Assembly (NCBI RefSeq): GCF_029894425.1
Contig: NZ_JARXYJ010000001.1
Span: 9,134,501-9,198,500, forward strand
Direction: 5' to 3'
Source of the DNA: Streptomyces sp. SAI-127
GTDB lineage: Bacteria; Actinomycetota; Actinomycetes; Streptomycetales; Streptomycetaceae
DNA length: 64,000 nt
Shown: positions 34,288 to 42,729 of the stretch, in pieces
How the letters are laid out: each line of letters begins with the position of its first letter
Position numbering within the stretch: the stretch's first letter is position 1
The notes under the pieces: generated by a model
What the model was told of the DNA's origin: nothing
Database searches by the model: none
Seen by the model: the letters and a program-made list of their open reading frames with translations, nothing else
Translations under genes and position numbers: made by a program

Positions 34288-34860
34288 ATGGAGCTGATCC
34301 AGAAAACCCCCGACCTTTCCGCATACCTGGCCGTCGACGAGGCCATCGACCACGACCACCCGGTCGTCCGGGAGATGGCCGCACGTCTCGCCAGGGAGGC
34401 GGTCGACTCGTATGCCTATGCGCGACTGGCCTTCGAGTTCGTCCGCGACACCATCCCGCACTCCCAGGACTCCGGCGATCTCCGCGTCACCTGGCGGGCG
34501 TCCGACGTCCTGGAGCAGGGCACCGGCATCTGCTACGCCAAGGCCCACGCGCTCGCCGCCCTGCTGCGCGCCGAGGACATCCCGACCGCCCTCTGCTACC
34601 AGAGGTTCGACGTGGTGCACGGCCTGGTCGCCGTCCGGTTCAACGGTGCCTGGCGCCGCCAGGACCCCCGGGGCAACAAACCCGGAGTGGACGCCCGGTT
34701 CTCCCTCGACCGCGAGCGGTTGGCCTTCACCCCCGACCCGGAGTCCAACGAGATGGACTACCCGGTCCTGTACGCTGAACCACACCCGGCCGTCCTGAGC
34801 GTCCTCAAGGCCGCCCCCGACCGGCCGTACCTCTGGAAAACACTCCCGATCGCACTCTGA
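34288..34860 (+). CDS. Transglutaminase-like superfamily protein
   Basis: A 190-residue cysteine-protease-fold protein. The papain-like triad is readable: Cys in GTGICYAKAHALAALLRA (~residue 83), His in DVVHGLVAVRFNG (~110), Asp in WRRQDPRGNK (~126). Members of the group act as peptidases or transglutaminases on unknown targets. No signal peptide. It is apparently translated from a leaderless message. The next gene, a B3/B4 domain protein, starts eight bases after its stop, so they form an operon. Confidence 0.85.
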   Translation: MELIQKTPDLSAYLAVDEAIDHDHPVVREMAARLAREAVDSYAYARLAFEFVRDTIPHSQDSGDLRVTWRASDVLEQGTGICYAKAHALAALLRAEDIPTALCYQRFDVVHGLVAVRFNGAWRRQDPRGNKPGVDARFSLDRERLAFTPDPESNEMDYPVLYAEPHPAVLSVLKAAPDRPYLWKTLPIAL

Positions 34861-34868
34861 GGCACCCG

Positions 34869-35558
34869 ATGACCCTCTCCCTGACCGTGTCCGACGAAGT
34901 GCGCGCCCTCGCGCCCGGCTTCAGGCACCTCGCCATCGAGGCCCACGGACTCGTCAACGGGCCCAGCACCGACACCAGTTCGGCACTCCTCGACGAGGCG
35001 GCCCGCCGTCTCGCCGTACGCCTGGACGGGCGCGCCCCGCACGAGGACCCGCACATGGCGGCCTGGCGGGAGGTCTACACGGCGTTCGGCTCGAAGCCGT
35101 CACGCACCCGCAACTCGGCGGAGGCGCTGGCGAAGAGGGCCCTGTCGGACGCGGGCCTGCCCCGCATCAACCTCCTGGTCGACCTCTACAACGCGATCAG
35201 CGTCGCACACCTCGTCCCCGTCGGCGGCGAGGACCTCGACCGCATCCGGGGCGGGATGCGGCTGGTACGGGCCACCGGCGACGAGGACTTCGTGACGGTG
35301 GCCGCAGGCGAGGAGGCCGTGGAGCATCCCGACGCCGGCGAGGTGATCTGGCGGGACGAGGAAGGTGTGACCTGCCGCCGCTGGAACTGGCGCCAGGGCC
35401 CCCGCACAAGGCTCACCGAAGAGACGGTCTCGGGAGTCTTCCTGCTGGAGGGCATGGCCCCGATGTCGCCCGCTGACATGGAGAAGGCGGCCACCGAACT
35501 GGCCGAACTGCTGGAGAAGTTCAGTCCGGGCGCGCAGATCACCACGGCGTCGCGGTAG
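34869..35558 (+). CDS. Free-standing B3/B4 tRNA-binding/editing domain protein
   Basis: A 229-residue protein corresponding to the B3/B4 domain of bacterial phenylalanyl-tRNA synthetase beta, which edits Tyr-tRNA(Phe) in the full enzyme. Typical segments: WREVYTAFGSKPSRTRNSAEALAKR, LPRINLLVDLYNAISVAHLVPVGGEDLD and CRRWNWRQGPRTRLTEET. Free-standing members are widespread but poorly characterised and may deacylate a mischarged tRNA or bind an amino-acid analogue. It sits in an operon with the transglutaminase-like gene. Confidence 0.85.
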   Translation: MTLSLTVSDEVRALAPGFRHLAIEAHGLVNGPSTDTSSALLDEAARRLAVRLDGRAPHEDPHMAAWREVYTAFGSKPSRTRNSAEALAKRALSDAGLPRINLLVDLYNAISVAHLVPVGGEDLDRIRGGMRLVRATGDEDFVTVAAGEEAVEHPDAGEVIWRDEEGVTCRRWNWRQGPRTRLTEETVSGVFLLEGMAPMSPADMEKAATELAELLEKFSPGAQITTASR

Positions 35559-35578
35559 CCCCGGCCCCGGACGGCCCA

Positions 35579-36307
35579 CTACCGGGCTTCGGCCTCGCGC
35601 ACCTGCTCGGGCGTGGGCGCCGTACCCCCGAGATGCGCGGGCATCCACCACGTGTCGTCCGGCCCCTTGGGGCGCACGGGGTAGGCCCGCTGGGCCGCTT
35701 CCAGCAACTCGTTGACCCGCTCGCGCACCTGCCGCGTGATGGCCCCGGCGTACTTGTCCCGAGAGGCCTCGATCGCCTCGCCCACCCTCATGGTGATCGG
35801 GATGTGGCTGCGCTTGAAGTTACGGGGGTGCCCCTTGGTCCACAGCCGCTGCGTACCCCAGACGGCCATCGGGATCAGGGGGACACCGGCCTCCTGCGCC
35901 ATCCGCGCCGCACCCGACTTGAAGCTCTTCAGTGTGAAGGACTGCGAGATGGTCGCCTCGGGGAAGACCCCGACGATCTCGCCCGACCGCAGCGACTCCA
36001 GGGCGTGGGCGTAGGCCGTCTCGCCCTGCGTGCGGTCGACCGGGATGTGCTTCATCCCGCGCATCAGCGGACCGGAGACCTTGTGGCGGAAAACGGACTC
36101 CTTCGCCATGAAACGCACGAGGCGCTTCTGCGGGAGCGCGGCCAGGCCGTTGAAGACGAAGTCCAGGTAGCTGATGTGATTGCTCACCAGCACGGCGCCG
36201 CCCGAGCGCGGGATGTTCTCCGAACCCCGGCAGTCGATCTTGAGGTCCCAGGCCTTGAACAGGGCCTGGGCGAATCCGACGACGGGACGGTAGACAAGCT
36301 CTGCCAT
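35579..36307 (-). CDS. 1-acyl-sn-glycerol-3-phosphate acyltransferase (PlsC family)
   Basis: A 242-residue membrane-associated acyltransferase that makes phosphatidic acid from lysophosphatidic acid and acyl-CoA/ACP. Motif I is VSNHISYLDF (H-x4-D); motif II-like VRFMAKESVF; motif III VGVFPEATIS, carrying FPEA where FPEGTRS is common; motif IV VPLIPMAVWG. An N-terminal hydrophobic/amphipathic stretch (VVGFAQALFKAWDL) anchors it. The ATG at 36307 gives the common MAELVYRPVVGFA start; no strong ribosome binding site is seen. A longer frame upstream adds an unlikely tail. Confidence 0.88.
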   Translation of the reverse strand: MAELVYRPVVGFAQALFKAWDLKIDCRGSENIPRSGGAVLVSNHISYLDFVFNGLAALPQKRLVRFMAKESVFRHKVSGPLMRGMKHIPVDRTQGETAYAHALESLRSGEIVGVFPEATISQSFTLKSFKSGAARMAQEAGVPLIPMAVWGTQRLWTKGHPRNFKRSHIPITMRVGEAIEASRDKYAGAITRQVRERVNELLEAAQRAYPVRPKGPDDTWWMPAHLGGTAPTPEQVREAEAR

Positions 36308-36490
36308 GGGCGGGGTGAGCCCTTCCTGCTCTGCCCGGGAAGCTCCCGGCATTAAGTTACGCAGCCGTAGGTTTACGGCATCTCGCAGATCGTGCCCCAA
36401 GAACGGGCGGGGAGCCAGCCCTGGTGCCCGCACGGCGAGAGATTCTCGTCACGTCCGCCCTGTGATCGACCTTGGGCTTTTAAGCCTCCT

Positions 36491-36907
36491 TTACTCCGCG
36501 CGTACGGTCACCCGCCGCACGAGCAGGTACATCTCGCATCCCAGGCAGTACCCGAACGTGGCGTTGAGAAAGGCGGCCGCGAGTGCCGCTCCGGTCGCGG
36601 CGAGCCCGAGCCACTCCGGTCCGATCCCGTAACCCACGAGTCCCAGACCCGCGAAGGCGAGCCCCACCGCCTGCGCGAACCGCGGCGGTTCCGGCGCCTC
36701 GAACTCGGTCGGCGGCCCGATCCGTGGGCGCACGGCCTTCCGGAACAGCCAGCCGTACGGCGAGCGCCCCACGCCGCCCGCCGCGCCCAGCGCGAACGCC
36801 AGTGTCTGCCAGGCCAGCAGCCAGACACTGCCCGTGATCAGAACGGCCGCCAGCACGACGGTCGTCACGGCCGCGCCGAAGCGCGGCCCCCTTGCATCGA
36901 TGTCCAT
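36491..36907 (-). CDS. DUF4395 domain membrane protein
   Basis: A 138-residue membrane protein with four hydrophobic segments (AAVTTVVLAAVLITGSVWLL, TLAFALGAAGGV, AVGLAFAGLGLVGYGI, WLGLAATGAALAAAFLN) and a conserved CLGC motif in FGYCLGCEMYLL, the mark of DUF4395. The CxxC at the membrane suggests thiol redox chemistry. It is divergent from a membrane-anchored thioredoxin-like gene 75 bases away, which is probably its functional partner. Confidence 0.85.
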   Translation of the reverse strand: MDIDARGPRFGAAVTTVVLAAVLITGSVWLLAWQTLAFALGAAGGVGRSPYGWLFRKAVRPRIGPPTEFEAPEPPRFAQAVGLAFAGLGLVGYGIGPEWLGLAATGAALAAAFLNATFGYCLGCEMYLLVRRVTVRAE

Positions 36908-36981
36908 GAATCAAGCATTCCGCAACGGTGAGACTTGGGGGAGGCGGGAATCTTTGCAGTCTCGTGAATGCTGTGCGGATG

Positions 36982-37395
36982 ATGACCGGAATCGTGGTGT
37001 GCGTGGCGGTGCTCGTGACGGCGAGCGCCTATGGGGTGCTGCAGCGGCGGCGGAGCGGGAGAGTGCGGGTGCGCGGGCGGGACGACGGCAAGAGGCTCGG
37101 TGCGGCCGAGTTGGGCGAGGAGCTCGGCGAACGCGCCACGCTCGTCCAGTTCTCCAGCGCCTTCTGCGCGCCCTGCCGGGCGACCCGGCGGGTGTTGGGC
37201 GAGGTCGCCGGCATGGTCCCGGGCGTGGCCCATGTCGAGATCGACGCCGAGAAGAACCTCGACCTGGTCCGCGAACTCGACATCCTCAAGACGCCGACCG
37301 TACTGGTCCTCGACGCCGACGGCCGGGTCGTACGGCGGGCCACCGGCCAGCCGCGCAAGGCGGACGTCATCGCGGCGGTCGGGGAGGCGGTTTGA
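36982..37395 (+). CDS. Membrane-anchored thioredoxin-fold protein
   Basis: A 137-residue protein with an N-terminal membrane anchor (MTGIVVCVAVLVTASAYGVL) followed by RRR, so the thioredoxin domain probably faces the cytoplasm. The redox site is FSSAFCAPCRATR (CAPC, near residue 63) and the cis-proline is in ILKTPTVLVLD. Two adjacent ATGs (36979, 36982) are possible starts. Divergent from the DUF4395 CxxC membrane protein, with which it likely shares a thiol-disulfide relay. Confidence 0.85.
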   Translation: MTGIVVCVAVLVTASAYGVLQRRRSGRVRVRGRDDGKRLGAAELGEELGERATLVQFSSAFCAPCRATRRVLGEVAGMVPGVAHVEIDAEKNLDLVRELDILKTPTVLVLDADGRVVRRATGQPRKADVIAAVGEAV

Positions 37396-37478
37396 CACCG
37401 GGTGCGCCCACGGTGAGGCATCTCCCATATGCCGGAACATACTTGACTGTGCACCGCACCTATCGTCAGCCTGACCGT

Positions 37479-37559
37479 ATGCCTACGGAACTCCTTCTGT
37501 TCGGGCGGGCCCACGTCGACCTGGCCCGCACCGCGAGCGCGCGCTGTCCGGCTTGTTGA
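37479..37559 (+). CDS. Putative cysteine-responsive leader peptide (26 codons)
   Basis: A short open frame reads MPTELLLFGRAHVDLARTAS then ARCPAC and TGA. The HVDLxRxxSxxC pattern with terminal cysteines is shared by small leader peptides found upstream of sulfur- and flavin-related genes in Streptomyces. It ends 44 bases before the flavin reductase start. Stalling at the two Cys codons (TGT, TGT near the stop) could couple cysteine supply to downstream expression. No ribosome binding site is clear. The pattern is seen directly; the regulatory role is inferred. Confidence 0.65.
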   Translation: MPTELLLFGRAHVDLARTASARCPAC

Positions 37560-37603
37560 GCAGCCACGGTCCAGCTCGACACTCCTCGCAGAAGGACATC
37601 CAC

Positions 37604-38113
37604 ATGACGGCCACGCCCGACCTCGGCGCCCCCCGGCTCGCCTCTCCCGACCTCCTGCGGTCCGTCTTCCGGCGGCACGCAGCAGGTGTCGCCGTGATCA
37701 CCGCGAGCGGTGAGGCCGGCCCGGTCGGATTCACCGCCACGTCCCTCGCCTCGGTCTCCGCCGAGCCGCCGATGCTCTCCTTCGGGATCGGTACGGGCGC
37801 CTCCAGCTGGCCCGCGATATCCCGGGCGGAGCACGTCGGCGTCCACATACTCGGCGAGCACCAGGAAGATCTGGCCGCCACCTTCGCCCGCAGCGGCGCC
37901 GACCGCTTCGGCGCGCCCACCGCCTGGCGCGAGGGGCCCGAGGGCGTGCCCGTCCTCGACGACGTCCTCGCCTGGCTGGTGTGCCGGGTCGTGGCGCGCG
38001 TGCCCGCGGGGGACCACCGCGTCGTGCTGGCCGAGGTGCGGCTGGGTGACCCCGCCGGCGCCGGCCGACCGCTGGTCTACCACCAGGGCCGGTTCAACGG
38101 CCTGCGCGACTGA
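37604..38113 (+). CDS. Flavin reductase family protein
   Basis: A 169-residue FMN-binding split-barrel protein that reduces flavin with NAD(P)H for a partner monooxygenase. Landmarks: LRSVFRRHAAGVAVITASGEAG then VGFTATSLASVSAEPPMLSFG near the start, and VHILGEHQEDLAATFARSG. GAAGGA precedes the ATG. It lacks an adjacent monooxygenase, but the cysteine leader peptide upstream hints at a role in sulfur acquisition, for example with a sulfonate or sulfide-type monooxygenase elsewhere. Confidence 0.88.
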   Translation: MTATPDLGAPRLASPDLLRSVFRRHAAGVAVITASGEAGPVGFTATSLASVSAEPPMLSFGIGTGASSWPAISRAEHVGVHILGEHQEDLAATFARSGADRFGAPTAWREGPEGVPVLDDVLAWLVCRVVARVPAGDHRVVLAEVRLGDPAGAGRPLVYHQGRFNGLRD

Positions 38114-38289
38114 TCGGCTCATCGGCCCTTCCGCTGTGGTGCGCGGCCGTCGAGTTCCGATTACGCTGCGTTGCGAAGGTCACAGTTCAAAGCGCTTGCT
38201 TAGCGGGCAGGAACTGGATGTACTGGTGAGTAATATTGCGGTCGGAGCGCAGCCCGCCCCGACCGGGATCGGCCGCTTGGGGCGCCTAT

Positions 38290-38308
38290 GCTGCCTGCAA
38301 GAGGCAGC
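38290..38308 (+). promoter_or_regulatory. 5' leader hairpin of etfB
   Basis: GCTGCCT-GCAAG-AGGCAGC is a perfect 7-bp stem with a 5-base loop, 31 bases before the etfB start. A -10-like TAATAT lies at 38231 and an AAGCGCTT palindrome at 38190. It could stabilise the mRNA or attenuate transcription; role unknown. Confidence 0.4.
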
Positions 38309-38339
38309 CGAAAAATGACGATGCAGTAGGAGAGCCGGC

Positions 38340-39128
38340 GTGAGCTTGAGGATCGTTGTCACTGTGAAGTACGTGCCCGACGCCACCGGCGACCGGCACT
38401 TCGCCGATGACCTGACCGTCGACCGGGACGACGTGGACGGTCTGCTCTCCGAGCTGGACGAGTACGCGGTCGAGCAGGCGCTGCAGATCTCGGAGAACTC
38501 CGACGACGACGTCGAGGTCACGGTCCTGACCGTGGGCCCCGAGGACGCCAAGGACGCGCTGCGCAAGGCGCTGTCGATGGGTGCCGACAAGGCCGTCCAC
38601 GTCGAGGACGACGACCTGCACGGCACCGACGCCCTCGGCACCTCGCTGGTGCTGGCCAAGGCGATCGAGAAGGCCGGTTACGACCTGGTGATCTCCGGTA
38701 TGGCCTCCACCGACGGCACCATGGGCGTGGTTCCGGCGCTGCTGGCCGAGCGTCTGGGTGTGCCGCAGGTGACCCTGCTGTCCGAGGTGACGGTCGAGGA
38801 CGGCACGGTCAAGGGCCGCCGTGACGGTGATGCCGCCTCGGAGCAGCTGGAGGCCTCGCTGCCGGCGGTGGTGTCGGTGACCGACCAGTCGGGCGAGGCG
38901 CGTTACCCCTCCTTCAAGGGCATCATGGCGGCGAAGAAGAAGCCGGTGCAGGCCTGGGACCTGTCCGACCTGGACCTGGAGGCCGAGCAGGTCGGCCTGG
39001 AGGGCTCCTACACCACGGTCGACTCCGCCACGGAGCGCCCGGCCCGTACCGCGGGCACGATCGTCAAGGACGAGGGCGAGGGCGGCAAGCAGCTCGCCGA
39101 GTTCCTCGCGAGCCAGAAGTTCATCTAA
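38340..39128 (+). CDS. etfB: Electron transfer flavoprotein beta subunit
   Basis: The 262-residue beta subunit of ETF, which takes electrons from acyl-CoA and other dehydrogenases and binds AMP. It starts [14 protein letters not shown] with AGGAG eight bases before the GTG. The AMP/FAD-contact region [56 protein letters not shown] and the beta-subunit signature [26 protein letters not shown] are all intact. etfA follows after 73 bases. Confidence 0.95.
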   Translation: MSLRIVVTVKYVPDATGDRHFADDLTVDRDDVDGLLSELDEYAVEQALQISENSDDDVEVTVLTVGPEDAKDALRKALSMGADKAVHVEDDDLHGTDALGTSLVLAKAIEKAGYDLVISGMASTDGTMGVVPALLAERLGVPQVTLLSEVTVEDGTVKGRRDGDAASEQLEASLPAVVSVTDQSGEARYPSFKGIMAAKKKPVQAWDLSDLDLEAEQVGLEGSYTTVDSATERPARTAGTIVKDEGEGGKQLAEFLASQKFI

Positions 39129-39201
39129 GGGTCACTGGCCCGCTGAGGCTCAACCCCCTTACCGCCCCCTCAGACTTCGCAATCCGCAGGAGAGCATTCC
39201 C

Positions 39202-40165
39202 ATGGCTGAAGTTCTCGTCTATGTCGACCACGTGGACGGCGCCGTCCGCAAGCCCACCCTGGAGCTGCTGACCCTGGCCCGCCGTATCGGCGAGCCGGTC
39301 GCCGTCGCGCTGGGTGCCGGTGCCGCCGACACCGCCGCCGTCCTGGGCGAGCACGGCGCCGTCAAGGTCCTGACCCACGACGCCTCCGAGTACGCCGACT
39401 ACCTGGTCGTCCCCAAGGTCGACGCGCTGCAGGCCGCCGTCGAGGCCGTCTCCCCGGCCGCCGTGCTGGTGCCGTCCCTCCGCCGAGGGCAAGGAGATCG
39501 CCGCCCGCCTGGCGCTGCGCATCGGCTCCGGCATCATCACCGACGCCGTCGACCTGGAAGCCGGCGAGGCGGGCCCGGTGGCCACCCAGTCGGTGTTCGC
39601 CGCCTCCTTCACCACCAAGTCCCGCATCTCCAAGGGCACCCCGGTCATCACCGTCAAGCCCAACTCCGCCGCCGTGGAGGCCGCCCCGGCCAACCCCGCG
39701 GTATCGGAGCTGTCGGTGACGTTCTCCGCGCAGGCCACCGGCACCAAGGTGACCGGCCGTACCCCGCGTGAGTCGACCGGGCGTCCGGAGCTGACCGAGG
39801 CCGCGATCGTGGTCTCCGGCGGCCGCGGCGTCAACGGCTCCGAGAACTTCGCGATCATCGAGGCCCTGGCCGACTCCCTCGGCGCGGCCGTCGGCGCCTC
39901 CCGGGCCGCGGTGGACGCGGGCTGGTACCCGCACACCAACCAGGTCGGCCAGACCGGCAAGAGTGTCTCGCCGCAGCTGTACATCGCCAACGGCATCTCC
40001 GGCGCGATCCAGCACCGCGCCGGCATGCAGACCTCCAAGACCATCGTGGCGGTCAACAAGGACGCCGAGGCCCCGATCTTCGACCTCGTCGACTACGGCG
40101 TCGTCGGCGACCTCTTCGACGTCGTCCCCGCCCTCACCGAGGAGATCAACACCCGCAAGGGCTGA
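39202..40165 (+). pseudogene. etfA: Electron transfer flavoprotein alpha subunit, frameshifted
   Basis: The alpha subunit carrying FAD. The first 92 codons ([22 protein letters not shown] … to PAAVLVPS) are in one frame. After one extra C near 39476-39478 (TCC-C-TCC-GCC where TCC-TCC/GCC is expected) the next frame continues [20 protein letters not shown] and reads to the normal end, including [40 protein letters not shown] then [14 protein letters not shown] (FAD-binding) and [16 protein letters not shown]. Without the extra base it would be a normal ~320-residue protein. Since ETF needs both subunits and etfB is intact, a sequencing error is quite possible. Confidence 0.88.
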
Positions 40166-40180
40166 CCCCGTCCGGGCGTA

Positions 40181-40220
40181 CGAGGCCCCCGTGACCGCCG
40201 ACGCGGTCGCGGGGGCCTCG
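40181..40220. terminator. Strong bidirectional hairpin terminator
   Basis: CGAGGCCCCCGTGACCGC and GCGGTCGCGGGGGCCTCG pair as an 18-bp stem (one T-G wobble) around a CGAC tetraloop, between the convergent etfA and endonuclease genes. Confidence 0.85.
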
Positions 40221-40222
40221 GC

Positions 40223-41116
40223 TCATCCCAGGGTGACAGTGGCCTGTACCGGCAGGTGGTCGCTCGGGAACTGCCCGTTCATCGAGAAGGTGTTGATCGA
40301 GGCCCGGTGGACGGTGACGCCGGGCGAGGTGAGGATCCAGTCGATGCGGTCGCCGTCGGGGGTGAGGGGTTTGTAGCCGTGGAAGGTGGCGTACTGCTTG
40401 CCGCGTTCCGCGGCCGTGTCCCAGGTGTCGACGAGACCCGTGGCGAGCAGGCTGTCGTACGCCGGGTTGTCGTGGGCCGTGGCGTTGAAGTCGCCGGTCA
40501 CCACCACCGGTGACGAGCGGTCGAACCCGGCGATCCTCTGGGCGAGGAACTGGGCGGACCGCTCGCGCGCGTACTGGCCCACGTGGTCGAAGTGGGTGTT
40601 GAGGACGTGGAACTCCCGTCCGCCGACGGCCCGGTCGCGGAAGCGGACCCACGTGACGATCCGCGGGAGCGCTCCACCCCAGGTGTTCGAGCCGATGACC
40701 CTGGGCGTGTCGGAGAGCCAGTACGTGTCGTGCTCGACCGGGGCCAGGCGCCGGGTGTCGTAGAAGATCGCCGTGGACTCGTCGTGGCTGCCGCCCTCGC
40801 GGCCGGTGCCGATCCAGTCGTAGTGCGGTCCGAGGTCGGCGTGGATGTCGAGCAGTTGCTGGTAGAGGCCTTCCTGGGTGCCCATCAGGGTCGGGGCTTC
40901 CCGACGTAACAGCCGGCGCATCACCGGACGGCGGGCGGTCCAGCTGTTGGGTTCGGAGGTGCTTGCGAAGCGGAGATTGAACGTCATGACATCGAGTCGG
41001 CGGTTTGACGGCTTGGCGGCGGAGGCCGGCAGCGTGCCCATGAGCGGCACGGTGACGGCGGCGGCCATGGCGGTTCTGAGGCCCATGCGACGCGTCATTC
41101 TGTGGGTGTCCGACAT
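40223..41116 (-). CDS. Secreted endonuclease/exonuclease/phosphatase family protein
   Basis: A 297-residue exported phosphodiesterase/nuclease-fold enzyme. The N-terminus has a twin-arginine-like MTRRMGLRTAMAAAVTVP and cleavage near ASAAKP. EEP motifs: VMTFNLRF with the metal-binding Asn, GTQEGLYQQLLDI with catalytic Glu, HVLNTHFDHVG, VVTGDFNATA with catalytic Asp/Asn, and the C-terminal PSDHLPVQAT with catalytic Asp-His. GGGAGGGA precedes the ATG. It could hydrolyse DNA, phospholipids or sugar phosphates outside the cell. Confidence 0.88.
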   Translation of the reverse strand: MSDTHRMTRRMGLRTAMAAAVTVPLMGTLPASAAKPSNRRLDVMTFNLRFASTSEPNSWTARRPVMRRLLRREAPTLMGTQEGLYQQLLDIHADLGPHYDWIGTGREGGSHDESTAIFYDTRRLAPVEHDTYWLSDTPRVIGSNTWGGALPRIVTWVRFRDRAVGGREFHVLNTHFDHVGQYARERSAQFLAQRIAGFDRSSPVVVTGDFNATAHDNPAYDSLLATGLVDTWDTAAERGKQYATFHGYKPLTPDGDRIDWILTSPGVTVHRASINTFSMNGQFPSDHLPVQATVTLG

Positions 41117-41257
41117 GTTGTTCCCTCCCGACGGGACAGGATGAATGTTCGAACCGGAGTGCGGTAGAGGGCGTAGAGGTTCTCGGCGCCTTGAATGAAC
41201 GCGGTGGCTCATGCTGTGGACGGGGTGTTGACCGTCCGGAAGCTTCATGGATAACTT

Positions 41258-41290
41258 CGCTCTACGGATTGTTGATTCCGTAGAGCGGAA
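41258..41290. promoter_or_regulatory. Double palindrome, IclR-type operator pair
   Basis: CGCTCTACGGA and TCCGTAGAGCG form perfect 11-base arms with an 8-base spacer. The right half also contains TTCCG-TAGAG-CGGAA (41276-41290), an inverted repeat of the style bound by IclR-family regulators, and the left half is a slightly degenerate copy in opposite orientation. It lies immediately before the ribosome binding site of the DUF6986 gene. Which regulator binds is not known from this window. Confidence 0.65.
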
Positions 41291-41306
41291 AACAGGAGGG
41301 TGTGGG

Positions 41307-42611
41307 ATGGGCCAGGGCCAGCAGGAGAAGGTGGCGACGAGCCTCGCGGGTGCCGTCAGCGAGGAGATCAGCGCCTCCCTCGCGCCGGTCGACGCCGAAC
41401 TGGAGCGCCGCTACCCCGGAGACCCCGGCACCCGCCAGCCCGTGCACACCGTCTACGTCCCCGGTGACGTCTTCGCCTCCGACACCATTCGCTCCTGGGG
41501 GGACAAGGCTCTCGCCGCCCTCGACGAACACGCCCCGGACGCCGCGTCCTTCGCCGCCGTCCTCGGGTTGTCCGACGACCTCGCCGAGCCCGTCTACGCG
41601 CGCGTGCGCGCCAAGTTGGAGCACGAGCCGATCGAGGACCTGCGCGTCGACTTCGAGGACGGCTACGGCCCGCGCCCGGACGCCGAGGAGGACGAGACGG
41701 CGGCCCGCGCGGCACGACTGATCGCCGGGGCGTACAGGAACGGCACGGCGGCCCCGTACATGGGCATCCGCATGAAGTGCATGGAGGCGGCCGTCCGGGA
41801 CCGCGGCATCCGGACCCTCGACGTCTTCCTCACGGGTCTCATGGCGGCGGGCGGCCTGCCCGACGGACTGGTGCTGACCCTGCCCAAGGTGACCTACGCC
41901 GAGCAGGTCACCGCCTTCGTCCGGCTCCTGGAGGCCTTCGAGAAGGCGTACGGTCTCGACTCCGGCCGACTCGGCTTCGAGATCCAGATCGAGACCAGCC
42001 AGTCCATCCTCGCCACCGACGGCACCGCCACCGTCGCCCGTATGATCCAGGCCGCCGAGGGCCGCGCCACCGGACTGCACTACGGCACCTTCGACTACAG
42101 CGCCTGCCTCGGCGTCTCCGCCGCCCACCAGGCGAGCGACCACCCCGCCGCCGACCACGCGAAGGCGATCATGCAGGTCGCGGCCGCGGGCACCGGGGTA
42201 CGGGTCTCGGACGGCTCCACGAACGTCCTGCCGGTCGGTCCGACGACGAAGGTCCACGACGCCTGGCGACTGCACTACGGCCTGACGCGCCGGGCGCTGG
42301 CCCGCGCCTACTACCAGGGCTGGGACATGCACCCCGGCCACATCCCCACCCGGTACGCCGCCGTGTTCGCCTTCTACCGAGAGGGCTTCGAGCAGGCCGC
42401 CGGCCGACTCGCCCGGTACGCGGGCCGGGTCGGCGGCGACGTCATGGACGAGCCGGCCACCGCCAAGGCGCTCAGCGGTTATCTGCTGCGCGGGCTCGAC
42501 TGCGGCGCCCTCGACATCGGCGAGGTGGCCCGGCTGACGGGTCTGACGCGGGCCGACCTGGAGGGGTACGCGGTGCCCCGGCGCGGTGACCTGACCGTCT
42601 CCACGAACTAG
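41307..42611 (+). CDS. DUF6986 family protein (HpcH/HpaI aldolase / citrate lyase-like)
   Basis: A 434-residue protein with a phosphoenolpyruvate/pyruvate TIM-barrel core resembling CitE/HpcH aldolases: LRVDFEDGYGPRPDAEEDE carries the acidic metal-binding pair, MGIRMKCMEAAVRDRGIRTL then LVLTLPKVTYAEQVTAFVRLL follow, and IQIETSQSILA with LHYGTFDYSACLG lies at the expected active site. Family members are annotated as DUF6986 and often occur with glyoxylate or purine catabolism genes. AGGAGG precedes the ATG. A prominent IclR-type double palindrome just upstream predicts tight repression. Confidence 0.75.
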   Translation: MGQGQQEKVATSLAGAVSEEISASLAPVDAELERRYPGDPGTRQPVHTVYVPGDVFASDTIRSWGDKALAALDEHAPDAASFAAVLGLSDDLAEPVYARVRAKLEHEPIEDLRVDFEDGYGPRPDAEEDETAARAARLIAGAYRNGTAAPYMGIRMKCMEAAVRDRGIRTLDVFLTGLMAAGGLPDGLVLTLPKVTYAEQVTAFVRLLEAFEKAYGLDSGRLGFEIQIETSQSILATDGTATVARMIQAAEGRATGLHYGTFDYSACLGVSAAHQASDHPAADHAKAIMQVAAAGTGVRVSDGSTNVLPVGPTTKVHDAWRLHYGLTRRALARAYYQGWDMHPGHIPTRYAAVFAFYREGFEQAAGRLARYAGRVGGDVMDEPATAKALSGYLLRGLDCGALDIGEVARLTGLTRADLEGYAVPRRGDLTVSTN

Positions 42612-42729
42612 CACCAAGCAGGCGGAGAGGTAGCGGCCCTGTCACGGTCGCAACCACCGGCTGAAGCCGTCACTCCTGCCCCGTAGGCTGTACCGCACGC
42701 ATTGACGTGTTCACAGGAACGGGGCAGCG

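Noticed and set aside
32280..34346. A 688-codon minus-strand open frame
   Set aside because: It is antisense to the SDR, threonine-aldolase-like and GNAT genes, all with clear motifs; the frame shows low-complexity composition typical of a shadow.
40665..40680. GGGAGCGCTCC, 11 bases of the CebR operator
   Set aside because: It lies inside the endonuclease/phosphatase coding sequence far from a promoter, so chance is more likely than regulation.
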